Source: Planctomycetota bacterium
Lineage (GTDB): Bacteria > Planctomycetota > Planctomycetia > Planctomycetales > Planctomycetaceae
DNA length: 15,912 nucleotides
Reading direction: 5' to 3'
Assembly: GCA_024278285.1 (NCBI GenBank)
Contig: JAJRTM010000080.1
Span: forward strand, 1 to 15,912
The notes under the pieces were generated by a model. That model ran no database searches, was not told where the DNA came from, and worked only from the letters and a program-made list of their open reading frames with translations. The position numbers and the translations under genes are program-made. Shown in pieces: positions 6,920-14,361 of this stretch (position 1 is its first letter; each line of letters opens with the position of its first letter).

Positions 6920-7439
6920 CGTAACCTGTTTTTCATCGAATGAAATATTGGATGTACTTCTTCCAGCATCATCAAAATAATTGCTGCTGCTTTGATGGCT
7001 TGGTAACGGTTTTATCATGAGGCATTGTAGCAGTGGCAAAGATAAATTACTCGTGGACTGATTGCTGACATCCGACATTTGCTCTCGAAATCACCTGACT
7101 CTACCGGATTCTATACTACTAACGATAAAAGTTTGCGAACGGCTCGCAAATTATAGAAAAATACCAGTTTGGTTACGGCTATCAGAATGAACCAGCCGTG
7201 CTGGGTGCAGTTTAGGGAGGAGATCACATTTGCCGTAGAAGTGGGGGATGCGAGTTCGGTTATTGTATTGCATCTGGCTTACAACCTGGGTATTATGCGT
7301 TTGTGCGGTGATATTCCGCTCTCCCGAGTGAATCTCCTTTTGCTCGAATGAGTGCTCCTCTTGGTCTCCAGCCGACCGTTTCCCCTCTTTTTTAAGGGGG
7401 ATACTATTTCCAATTAAAGACATCTACGGAGAAAATATC
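6920..7439. other. Divergent control region between exporter operon and tatC
   Basis: This gap must hold the promoters for the minus-strand exporter operon and the plus-strand tatC-smpB pair. Visible structure includes a perfect 7-bp inverted repeat at 7132-7150 (separate entry) and a weak CCCC/GGGG pairing at 7384-7401 in the tatC leader. Short open frames on both strands (7169-7351 plus, 7151-7423 minus) have no recognisable protein features and are not called. If the exporter protein really starts at 7078, its first 53 codons lie in this region. Confidence 0.5.
7132..7150. promoter_or_regulatory. Perfect inverted repeat, possible operator
   Basis: TTTGCGA and TCGCAAA form a perfect 7-bp inverted repeat around a 5-base centre (ACGGC). 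It lies in the divergent gap, about 210 nt upstream of the preferred exporter start and about 290 nt upstream of tatC. No gene ends next to it, so a terminator role is unlikely. A binding site for a dimeric repressor of the exporter operon is the simplest reading, but no regulator gene is present nearby. Confidence 0.35.
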
Positions 7440-8549
7440 ATGTCTCTGAGGCAACGAGACTTGTTTGACGATAGCAGTATGAGTTTCGGGGATCATCTCG
7501 AAGAGCTTCGATATTATATGATCCGCTCTTTGGCGGGTCTATTCGTCGTTTGCATTTTAACGCTCAGTTTCGGCAACTACATGGTCGCGATTGTGCGCAG
7601 TCCGATCGATAAAGCCCTTATTCGTCATGGCTTGCTCTACCATAAAGTTGATGATATGGGGACCGAAAGTTTTTACGAACGTTTCGATAAATGGTGGAAC
7701 GAGCCAACAGAAGATGAACAGGTAAAGCTGGAAAATGAAATGCGTGCCAAGCTGGAAGGGGAGCGGGTTGAAGTCGAAATTTCAACGCAAGACCTGCTTA
7801 ATGCACTTCACAAAGCGGCTCCTGATCAATTTCCTCGCCTCAAAAAACCGATAGAAAAAGTAGAAACAACAGATAAAAAAGAGCCGGCGGAATCTGTTCG
7901 TATCTATTTGCGGGCACCGGAGTTTTCCATCTTTCGCGATGTCGTCAAAAACATGAACCGCCCGGTCACGCTGAATGTCCAGGAAGCGTTTATGACCTTC
8001 GTGAAGGTTTCGATTGTTTCCGGCCTCGTGATATCCAGCCCGTGGCTGTTTTATAATGCGTGGATGTTTGTTGCAGTCGGGCTTTATCCGCACGAAAGAA
8101 AATTCGTGTATGTTTACGGGGCGATGAGTTTGGTTCTTTTTCTGACAGGAGCCATCTTCTGTTTTTATATTGTCTTTCCGTTCGTACTCGATTTCCTGCT
8201 TGCCTTCAATACCTGGCTCGGCGTGCAACCACAAATTCGATTATCGGAATGGGTCAGCTTTGCCGTCTTTTTGCCGATGATGTTTGGCCTCAGTTTCCAA
8301 CTCCCTTTGGTGATGGTCTTTTTGAATCGCTTGAATATCTTCTCGGAAAAAGTTTACCGTGAAAACCGAAGAATCGCGATTCTGGTCATCGCAGCTTTGT
8401 CGATGCTGCTGACCCCTTCGGACCCATCCAGTATGTTACTGATGATGTTCCCACTCATTTTCCTCTACGAATTTGGAATCTGGTTGTGTAAAATGAATCC
8501 GACTTCTAATCCGTTCGGGGAAGACGGCGAACCTGAAATTGATGTCTAA
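7440..8549 (+). CDS. tatC: Sec-independent (Tat) translocase subunit TatC, enlarged
   Basis: TatC is the receptor that binds twin-arginine signal peptides of folded proteins at the cytoplasmic membrane. The N-terminal DHLEELR block (residues 18-24) is the family hallmark, followed by helix 1. The core QEAFMTFVKVS (181-191), six-helix pattern, LTPSDPS and a C-terminal LYEFGIWL are all present. It is 369 residues against about 250 for common TatC. The excess is a charged, hydrophilic insertion of roughly 110 residues (about 62-175) in the first extracytoplasmic loop. The usually conserved glutamate of the F-E-x-P motif is Gln287 here. A GGAG sits 8 nt before the ATG. smpB follows after 70 nt on the same strand. 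TatA/TatB genes are not in the window. The Gfo/Idh/MocA protein nearby is a likely Tat substrate. Confidence 0.95.
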   Translation: MSLRQRDLFDDSSMSFGDHLEELRYYMIRSLAGLFVVCILTLSFGNYMVAIVRSPIDKALIRHGLLYHKVDDMGTESFYERFDKWWNEPTEDEQVKLENEMRAKLEGERVEVEISTQDLLNALHKAAPDQFPRLKKPIEKVETTDKKEPAESVRIYLRAPEFSIFRDVVKNMNRPVTLNVQEAFMTFVKVSIVSGLVISSPWLFYNAWMFVAVGLYPHERKFVYVYGAMSLVLFLTGAIFCFYIVFPFVLDFLLAFNTWLGVQPQIRLSEWVSFAVFLPMMFGLSFQLPLVMVFLNRLNIFSEKVYRENRRIAILVIAALSMLLTPSDPSSMLLMMFPLIFLYEFGIWLCKMNPTSNPFGEDGEPEIDV

Positions 8550-8619
8550 TGTCTATCGCGGTAAGGTCCGTTATTGCGGACCGAATCGGAGTATATCCAT
8601 CGTAACTGAGGCTGGTAGA

Positions 8620-9123
8620 ATGGCTCAAAAGAATAAACCGAAAAAGAAGGTCGATCCAAATTCACAGACAATTTGCGCCAATCGAAAAGCCAGGCACGAT
8701 TACGAACTGCTGGACGAACTGGAGTGCGGCATCATTCTGTATGGCAGCGAAGTGAAGAGCATTCGCAATAATCAGGTTTCGCTGGAAGAAAGTTATGCAC
8801 ACCTGAAAAACGGAGAGCTTTGGCTGATCGGCTGTCACATCGGCGAATATCCGCAGGCCAATATCAGAAATCATATCCCGCGCAGAGAACGCAAACTGTT
8901 ATTGCATCGAAAACAATTACGCAAATTTGCAGAAGCTGCCAAGCAGAAAGGGCTGACGCTCGTTCCACTTTCCATGTATTTCGTGCGAGGATTGGTGAAA
9001 GTGAAAATGGGAATTGGTCGTGGTCGCAAATTACATGATAAGCGTGATCGTCTGAAAAAAGAATCTGCGGATCGCGACATGCGAGCCGCGATGTCGCCAA
9101 AGAATATCAATATCCATCGGTAA
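8620..9123 (+). CDS. smpB: SsrA-binding protein SmpB
   Basis: SmpB binds tmRNA and brings it to stalled ribosomes for trans-translation. The 167-residue protein shows the family landmarks in order: NRKARHDYE near residue 21, GSEVKSIR, an AHLKNGELWLIGCHI strand pair, RRERKLLLH, KGLTLVPL, the KVKMGIGRGRKLHDKRD block, and a basic C-terminal tail that enters the ribosomal A site. The open frame reaches back to 8539, overlapping tatC, but the ATG at 8620 is preferred. It has GAGG 8 nt upstream and gives the normal family length and the usual short Lys-rich N-terminus. The ssrA (tmRNA) gene is not seen in this window. It is probably co-transcribed with tatC. Confidence 0.96.
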   Translation: MAQKNKPKKKVDPNSQTICANRKARHDYELLDELECGIILYGSEVKSIRNNQVSLEESYAHLKNGELWLIGCHIGEYPQANIRNHIPRRERKLLLHRKQLRKFAEAAKQKGLTLVPLSMYFVRGLVKVKMGIGRGRKLHDKRDRLKKESADRDMRAAMSPKNINIHR

Positions 9124-9132
9124 ACAAGGCAA

Positions 9133-9154
9133 GCCGGGTCAGTGATGGCCCGGC
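9133..9154 (+). terminator. Possible terminator hairpin after smpB
   Basis: GCCGGGTC and GGCCCGGC pair as an 8-bp GC-rich stem (one G-T wobble) around the loop AGTGAT, ten bases after the smpB stop codon. The usual run of T residues is missing, so it is either a weak intrinsic terminator or a 3' stabilising hairpin. Confidence 0.4.
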
Positions 9155-9207
9155 CTGGTCAATTTCTCAAGTTGTTTTCAGTTGCGATTTTGTTTTTGGT
9201 TCTTGTA

Positions 9208-9301
9208 GTGTGCCACGGCTCTGTGAGCCGTGCGAACTGAAATTCAAGCTTTGGGAGCAATCGATTTTTAACGCAACACGGCTCACAGAGCCGTGGCACA
9301 C
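9208..9301 (+). repeat. REP/BIME-like paired-hairpin element 1
   Basis: Two perfect 25-bp arms (9208-9232 and 9277-9301) face each other across a 44-nt spacer. The core of each arm, CACGGCTCTGTGAGCCGTG (9214-9232, inverted at 9277-9295), is itself a palindrome with an 8-bp stem and TGT loop. So the element can fold as two hairpins or one long one. It lies between convergent genes (smpB and the 9399-10139 membrane protein). The spacer is homologous to that of element 2, which shows that the whole unit is a dispersed element. The architecture matches REP pairs mobilised by REP-associated tyrosine transposases; none is encoded here. Confidence 0.85.
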
Positions 9302-9375
9302 GAAAGTGCTATTTTTTCGCAACAGCTTCGAGGCACAATAGCCTCCCCCTCCCCCATCTTCCGGGTTATTTAACA

Positions 9376-9389
9376 GGCCAGCGATGGCC
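9376..9389 (-). terminator. Weak hairpin after the 9399-10139 gene
   Basis: On the minus strand, GGCCA and TGGCC pair as a 5-bp stem around TCGC, ten bases after the stop codon of the membrane-protein gene, followed by an AT-rich stretch. It could serve as a terminator, but the stem is short. Confidence 0.25.
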
Positions 9390-9398
9390 CTTGCTCTT

Positions 9399-10139
<741 letters not shown>

Positions 10140-10217
10140 GGATTTAGTCCTCTATATAAGGTGTTTTTGTCTCTGGAGCAAAAGAGGATTCCGAAGCCCT
10201 CTGGTCGTATCCTGACG

Positions 10218-10237
10218 GGTTTGCAACCGGTTTGCAA
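10218..10237. promoter_or_regulatory. Tandem GGTTTGCAA direct repeat
   Basis: GGTTTGCAA occurs twice (10218-10226 and 10229-10237) with an 11-bp period, one helical turn, about 80-100 nt upstream of the membrane-protein start codon. This spacing suits a regulator that binds tandem half-sites on one face of the helix. No experimental family is implied. Confidence 0.25.
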
Positions 10238-10323
10238 TTCAAACAACAAATCGAATCACCGTTTCTTGCTCGAATTGCCCCTTTAGGAACGTAAATTCTA
10301 TTCAACGGATCAGGAAAAGTTGC

Positions 10324-10767
10324 TTAATCACCAACTTCCTGCGTAGAATCCGAAAGAAAACTTCCTGCCAACGCTGTCCATCCAATAAGAAACAGCACTC
10401 CGCCAATGGGAGTAATCGCCCCGAAAACAGGTATCGCGAGCATCGTCAACAAGTACAGGCTTCCAGAGAAAAACAGAGTCCCCAGCAAAAAACACCAGCC
10501 AGCCACATTGAGTAATTTGCTGCTACCATCGCGTGAAAGCAAACTGACAAAAAGTAACGCCAGCGCATGATAAAACTGATACTCCGCCCCGGTTTTGAAA
10601 TCCGCCAAGTACTTTTGAGCTGCAGGGACCGGATGCCCCGCGACCATTTTCGCGGGAGTTTTCGCGTAGAGTTTCTCGAAATGGGCTCCCAGTCCATGAG
10701 CAGCAAATGCTCCCAACGCAACCGCCAAAAATGCCAGAATCGCCCCGCTCGCTCCCCAAAATTTCAT
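10324..10767 (-). CDS. DUF423 (YgdD/YwdK-like) small membrane protein
   Basis: This 147-residue protein opens with a hydrophobic helix containing the family's GAFGAHGL-like segment (here LGAFAAHGLGAHFE), and has YQFYHALALLFVSLL in the middle. It ends with LGTLFFSGSLYLL and a hydrophobic PIGGVLFLIGWTAL segment. That is the four-helix DUF423 plan, related to eukaryotic TMEM256. The molecular role of the family is not known. About 25 residues between helix 1 and helix 2 (AKTPAKMVAGHPVPAAQKYLAD) form a longer connecting loop than in the short bacterial members I recall. A GTG at 10770 is also possible; the adjacent ATG at 10767 is chosen because AGGG lies 7 nt upstream. Confidence 0.92.
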   Translation of the reverse strand: MKFWGASGAILAFLAVALGAFAAHGLGAHFEKLYAKTPAKMVAGHPVPAAQKYLADFKTGAEYQFYHALALLFVSLLSRDGSSKLLNVAGWCFLLGTLFFSGSLYLLTMLAIPVFGAITPIGGVLFLIGWTALAGSFLSDSTQEVGD

Positions 10768-11151
10768 CACAATACCCTGTCGTATTACAGTTAGGTCAGG
10801 CTGTGCCTGACAAAATTAGTGATCGTCATTTATTGACTCTATTTCCAGAATTGTAGACGTTTGCTGCAACAAAAACACTCCCACATGAACTCCGCAATCA
10901 ATTTCAGGCACAGCCCATCCTACGTTCCAACACAGATTGAAAACCTAACCTGGTATAGTCAGGAATTGTTTCATTCGTTTTAACTGAACCCTGTGCATTC
11001 TAGTCATCTGTCAACTGGCTATTAATGTAATGCCGCTTGTTAATATAAAACATACAGAGTACACTTTACCTACATACAGTATCTGCGACAAACTAACAAC
11101 AATCGAACTCTACATTGCCCCGTATTACTATTTCATAGAAGGATCAATTTG
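10768..11151. other. Divergent gap with paired-hairpin element 3
   Basis: This 384-bp gap separates the divergent DUF423 and dehydrogenase genes. It holds the REP-like element 3 (10788-10925), then about 220 bases of AT-rich DNA that must contain the dehydrogenase promoter. A TTAATATAAA stretch at about 11039-11049 could contribute, but I cannot assign -35 and -10 boxes with confidence. An AAGGA sits about 8 nt before the dehydrogenase ATG at 11152. Confidence 0.5.
10788..10925 (+). repeat. REP-like paired-hairpin element 3 (second sequence family)
   Basis: The left arm carries GTCAGGCTGTGCCTGAC (10795-10811), a perfect 7-bp stem with a TGT loop. The right arm (10901-10925), read on the opposite strand, carries GTAGGATGGGCTGTGCCTGA. 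The arms share a 12-base identical core GGCTGTGCCTGA and a partly matching TAGG foot, so they form an inverted pair about 90 bases apart. The right arm pairs with itself only imperfectly. A GTAG foot before an imperfect palindrome is a described feature of REP sequences. The sequence differs from elements 1 and 2, but the plan (two facing hairpins with TGT loops) is the same. Confidence 0.7.
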
Positions 11152-12480
11152 ATGTCCGAACGTCTAACAGATTTTACGTCTCTGGGTAATTCACGTCGAG
11201 ATTTCATCAAGGCATCTTCTGTCGCGGCGGTAGCCGGGTCGCTTGGAATTACAAGCGGTGCTTACGCTTCTGGAAGTGACGAAATTAAAATTGCGTTGAT
11301 CGGTTGCGGGGGACGCGGAACCGGGGCGGCGGTGCAGGCTCTTAGTACAACTGCCAAAGTAAAAGTGAAATTGGTTGCGATGGCGGATGCCTTTCAAGAG
11401 AGGCTGGATCGCAGTTTGAATTCTTTGCTGAAGCAACCGATTGCTGAGCGTATGGATGTCCCTAAAGAGCGGCAGTTTGTTGGCCTGGATGCTTATCAAC
11501 AAGCGATTGATTGTGGCGTTGATATGGTTTTGTTGTGTACGCCTCCCGGTTTTCGTCCTATGATGTTTGAAGCAGCGGTCGCAGCCGGGAAGCATGTCTT
11601 CATGGAAAAACCAGTCGCAACAGATGGCCCCGGAGTGCGACGAATTTTAGAGACTAATAAGACCGCCAAAGAAAAAGGGTTGCTCGTTGCAGTCGGGCAT
11701 CATATGCGGCACGAAGCCTCTTATGGCGAAATGGTAAAGCGAATTCATAACGGAGCGGTTGGTGATGTACAGTATCTGCGTGCCTATTTTGATTCGACCG
11801 GCGTCTGGAACAGACCACGCAAACCGGGCCAAAGTGAAATGGAATATCAAGTCAATAACTGGTACTACTTCACCTGGCTGTCAGGCGATCACATTGTTGA
11901 ACAGCATGTTCACGATCTGGATGTCTGCAACTGGATTATGAAAGGACACCCGGTTGAAGCACAAGGGACGGGAGGCAGACAGGTTCGCATTGGAAAAGAA
12001 TATGGCGAAATTTTCGATCATCATTCCATTCAATTCACCTATGCCGACGGAACAAAGTTGTTTAGTGAATGCAGGCACATTCCGGGATGCTGGAACAGTT
12101 TTTCTCAACATGCCCACGGCACAAAAGGGGTCGCTCATTTGATCGGGCATCACATGACCGAACTGGAATTGAAGGGACAAAAATCACAACGCTGGAAACG
12201 AGGCCCCGATGGACATCAAGTTGAACATGACGATTTATTTGCTGCCTTGGTTGCAGGGAAATCGTATAATGAAGCTGATTACGGTGCCTCTAGCACAATG
12301 ACCGCAATTTTGGGACGCATGGCGAGCTATTCAGGAAAAGTCGTTACCTGGGATAAAGCGATCAACTCGAAACTGAATCTCGCCCCCTCAAAAATATCCT
12401 GGGAGGCACAACCACAATCAACACCGAATGAAGATGGCATCTACAATTGCGCCCTGCCTGGAATTTCAAAAGCATTTTGA
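11152..12480 (+). CDS. Tat-exported Gfo/Idh/MocA-family oxidoreductase
   Basis: This 442-residue protein has a twin-arginine signal, SRRDFIKASS at residues 14-23, followed by a hydrophobic stretch and an A-Y-A-S-G cleavage-like site near 37-41. It should therefore be folded with its cofactor and exported by Tat. The NAD(P) Rossmann motif GCGGRGTG is at 51-58 and the family hallmark EKP at 152-154 (FMEKPVATD). A later EQHVHDLDVCNW segment holds candidate catalytic or metal-binding histidines. Members oxidise or reduce sugars and their derivatives; the substrate cannot be read from sequence. The frame opens with TTG immediately before ATG; the ATG at 11152 is chosen. The gene stands alone with its own upstream region. 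Such secreted forms are much expanded in Planctomycetota. Confidence 0.95.
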   Translation: MSERLTDFTSLGNSRRDFIKASSVAAVAGSLGITSGAYASGSDEIKIALIGCGGRGTGAAVQALSTTAKVKVKLVAMADAFQERLDRSLNSLLKQPIAERMDVPKERQFVGLDAYQQAIDCGVDMVLLCTPPGFRPMMFEAAVAAGKHVFMEKPVATDGPGVRRILETNKTAKEKGLLVAVGHHMRHEASYGEMVKRIHNGAVGDVQYLRAYFDSTGVWNRPRKPGQSEMEYQVNNWYYFTWLSGDHIVEQHVHDLDVCNWIMKGHPVEAQGTGGRQVRIGKEYGEIFDHHSIQFTYADGTKLFSECRHIPGCWNSFSQHAHGTKGVAHLIGHHMTELELKGQKSQRWKRGPDGHQVEHDDLFAALVAGKSYNEADYGASSTMTAILGRMASYSGKVVTWDKAINSKLNLAPSKISWEAQPQSTPNEDGIYNCALPGISKAF

Positions 12481-12551
12481 CAAAACAGATGAAGTCATAG
12501 GAGATGGAGTTTTTTTGTGCTGAAGAACTGCCTGAGTAAAATAACGGGTTC

Positions 12552-12650
12552 GAGTGTCACGGCTCTGTGAGCCGTGATGCGTTGGAGTTGGTATTATCGC
12601 AAAGGATAGCTTGATTTTCAGCTCGCACGGCTCACAGAGCCGTGGCACCC
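12552..12650 (-). repeat. REP/BIME-like paired-hairpin element 2
   Basis: The same 19-base palindromic core as in element 1 occurs at 12558-12576 and, inverted, at 12626-12644. The flanking six bases of each arm are imperfect copies (two mismatches). Read on the minus strand, the spacer starts CGAGCTGAAAATCAAGCT (12608-12625), which matches 16 of 18 bases of element 1 (9233-9250). Its other end keeps the AACGCA motif. Element 2 is thus a homologue of element 1 in the opposite orientation. It also lies between convergent genes, here the dehydrogenase and the methyltransferase. Confidence 0.85.
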
Positions 12651-12669
12651 AACGAAACTGCTTATTGAA

Positions 12670-13287
12670 TCACTCAGCAGGTATGACGAGTATGGTCCGA
12701 AAGGCGGAGCCGGGAGAGAGTGGATGATCTTCCAGAATCGTTACTTCAGCCCCTTCAATAATTTCTTCAAAGTTACGATTGAGATCGGTGCCAAACGGGC
12801 GAGCGATCACATTCGCTGCGCGTCGTTTCAACGAAGGTGGCTTTTGCTTCGTGACGAATTTATCGAAAACAATAATGCGACCGCCCGGTTTGGTTAGTCG
12901 GACTGCTTCCTGAAAACAGATTCTTGGATTTTCTACAACGCCCAGAATTAAATTCAAAGCAACGACATCATAACTGTGATCGGACTTGGGAATCTGTTCT
13001 GCATTGCCGACTATAAAAAGAATTGGTCTTCCAAGCCGTTCTGCTTTTTTCCTGGCGCGCTTTAACATCGAGGGATTCAAATCAACGCCGGTGATAGATG
13101 CACATTCGGGAATAAATCTGATATCGGCTCCGGTCCCGATACCGACCAGAAGCAGGTCTTCATCCTGCTTCAGATTGACCAGTTCCCATGCCTGTTTGCG
13201 CCCCTTGACGAACATCGGCATCGATATCAGCCAATCGTAAATCGGCGACCAGAAAGTATAGACAATGCGATTCCAGTTGTTATTCAT
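12670..13287 (-). CDS. Class I SAM-dependent methyltransferase (UbiE/PmtA-like)
   Basis: This 205-residue protein has SAM motif I as VGIGTGAD near residues 48-55, an acidic motif II GVDLNPSMLKRARKKAE, motif III-like VGNAEQIP, and GGRIIVFDKF after a DVVALNLILG strand. The N-terminal YTFWSPIYDWL stretch resembles phospholipid (PmtA-type) and quinone (UbiE-type) methyltransferases, so a lipid substrate is possible but not proven. A TTG at 13296 directly after the waaF stop is an alternative start; the ATG at 13287 is chosen because homologues start near this N-N-N-W segment. It lies 9 nt after waaF and is likely translated from the same mRNA. This suggests work on an outer-membrane lipid or glycolipid. 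Confidence 0.87.
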   Translation of the reverse strand: MNNNWNRIVYTFWSPIYDWLISMPMFVKGRKQAWELVNLKQDEDLLLVGIGTGADIRFIPECASITGVDLNPSMLKRARKKAERLGRPILFIVGNAEQIPKSDHSYDVVALNLILGVVENPRICFQEAVRLTKPGGRIIVFDKFVTKQKPPSLKRRAANVIARPFGTDLNRNFEEIIEGAEVTILEDHPLSPGSAFRTILVIPAE

Positions 13288-13296
13288 ACGGCACAA

Positions 13297-14361
13297 TCAG
13301 GCGGTTTGTTTGATGCCAGCAACGAGTTGATTCATCAGTTGGCAGGTCTGTTCATAAACATGATCGACACTCAATTCCTGCATACAGCGGTGATGCCCCA
13401 GCGGGCAGGTTCGTTTTTGGCAGGGGCCGCAATCAACGGCTTGTTGCAGATGGAGCGCGTTTGCGTAGTTCGTTTCGCTCCACGCGATATGTGTTGGGCC
13501 AAATAGTGTTACAACCGGGACATCGAACGCGGCTGCAAAATGTCTGGGGCCGGAATCGGTGGTGATCATTAACCTTGAATGTTTGACGGTCGCTTTGGAA
13601 AGTCCGACGCTGATCGCTTCTTCTGCCAGCGAGAGAATCAGCGGATGATTCGCCTGTTTAACAAACTCCCTCGCCAATTCCCGCTCGGCTGGTCCGCATA
13701 ACATCACGACCGGGAGTTCCATTTCGTTGGTGATTTGTTTGGCCAGTTTCACAAAATGTTCCAACGGCCAGAGCTTGGCGGCTCCGAAGGCCCCGCCGGA
13801 ATTCAGACAGATGTAACTCCCTTCGCTTAATTGAAACTTGCCAGCGAATTCGTTCCAGAGTTCTTCATCTTCCGGTGTTGTTTGCAGTTCAATTCCTGGT
13901 CTGTTTGAATTGATTTCATTTTCATCCAATCCGCAGGCATAATGCACTAAGCGAAGATATTCATCCAGTGCGGGGTTTGGTTCGCTGCGAGATTTTGGTT
14001 GCAGGCGATCCGTTAACAGCCAGCCTCTGCCGTCACGTTGAAAGCCAATTCGTTTGGGGATGCCCGACAGTTTTGCCACCGCTGCGGTTCGCAGGGAATT
14101 GGTCATCAGAATGATTTCTTCAAACTGTTCGGCTCGCAATTTTCGCAGGAATTGGATTTTTTGCATCCACGAAAATTTGCTGCTGGTTTGATCGAGAAGC
14201 ATGTCATCCAACAGATCGCTGCCAGCTAGAACGTCAGCATTAGGAACACGGAAAATTCCGGTCAATTCGTCATCGGGAAAGTGATTTCGTAACAGACGGA
14301 TCGCTGGTGTGGCCATAACCGCATCGCCGATCCAGTTTGGTAACCAGACTGCTCTTTTCAT
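13297..14361 (-). CDS. waaF: ADP-heptose:LPS heptosyltransferase II (GT9)
   Basis: This 354-residue glycosyltransferase family 9 enzyme transfers L-glycero-D-manno-heptose from ADP-heptose onto the growing LPS inner core at the cytoplasmic face of the membrane. Visible landmarks are the N-terminal WIGDAVMATPAIRLL, the mid-protein NSGGAFGAAKLWP, then TTDSGPRHFAAAFDVPVVTLFGPTH, which forms the nucleotide-sugar site. The late Cys-rich CGPCQKRTCPLGHHRC is also typical of WaaF. The start ATG overlaps the hldE stop (ATGA, 14358-14361), so supply of ADP-heptose and its transfer are translationally coupled. WaaF versus WaaC or a broader GT9 role is judged from the Cys-rich segment and length, and is moderately secure. 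Confidence 0.9.
   Translation of the reverse strand: MKRAVWLPNWIGDAVMATPAIRLLRNHFPDDELTGIFRVPNADVLAGSDLLDDMLLDQTSSKFSWMQKIQFLRKLRAEQFEEIILMTNSLRTAAVAKLSGIPKRIGFQRDGRGWLLTDRLQPKSRSEPNPALDEYLRLVHYACGLDENEINSNRPGIELQTTPEDEELWNEFAGKFQLSEGSYICLNSGGAFGAAKLWPLEHFVKLAKQITNEMELPVVMLCGPAERELAREFVKQANHPLILSLAEEAISVGLSKATVKHSRLMITTDSGPRHFAAAFDVPVVTLFGPTHIAWSETNYANALHLQQAVDCGPCQKRTCPLGHHRCMQELSVDHVYEQTCQLMNQLVAGIKQTA

Noticed and set aside
6920..7078. N-terminal extension of the membrane-fusion protein to an ATG at 7078
   Set aside because: The added residues are Ser/Asn-rich without family similarity, and a better start with AGG upstream places the membrane anchor at the N-terminus.
7384..7401. CCCC/GGGG pairing before tatC as a riboswitch or terminator
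   Set aside because: The stem is only four GC pairs with a T-rich loop, too weak to call.
7151..7423. Open frames on both strands in the exporter/tatC gap
   Set aside because: Neither has a good ribosome site, recognisable domain or coding-like composition; the region is better explained as a divergent control region.
9124..9398. tmRNA (ssrA) gene next to smpB
   Set aside because: The gap holds a short hairpin and the paired repeat element; no tRNA-like ends or tag-peptide frame were seen.
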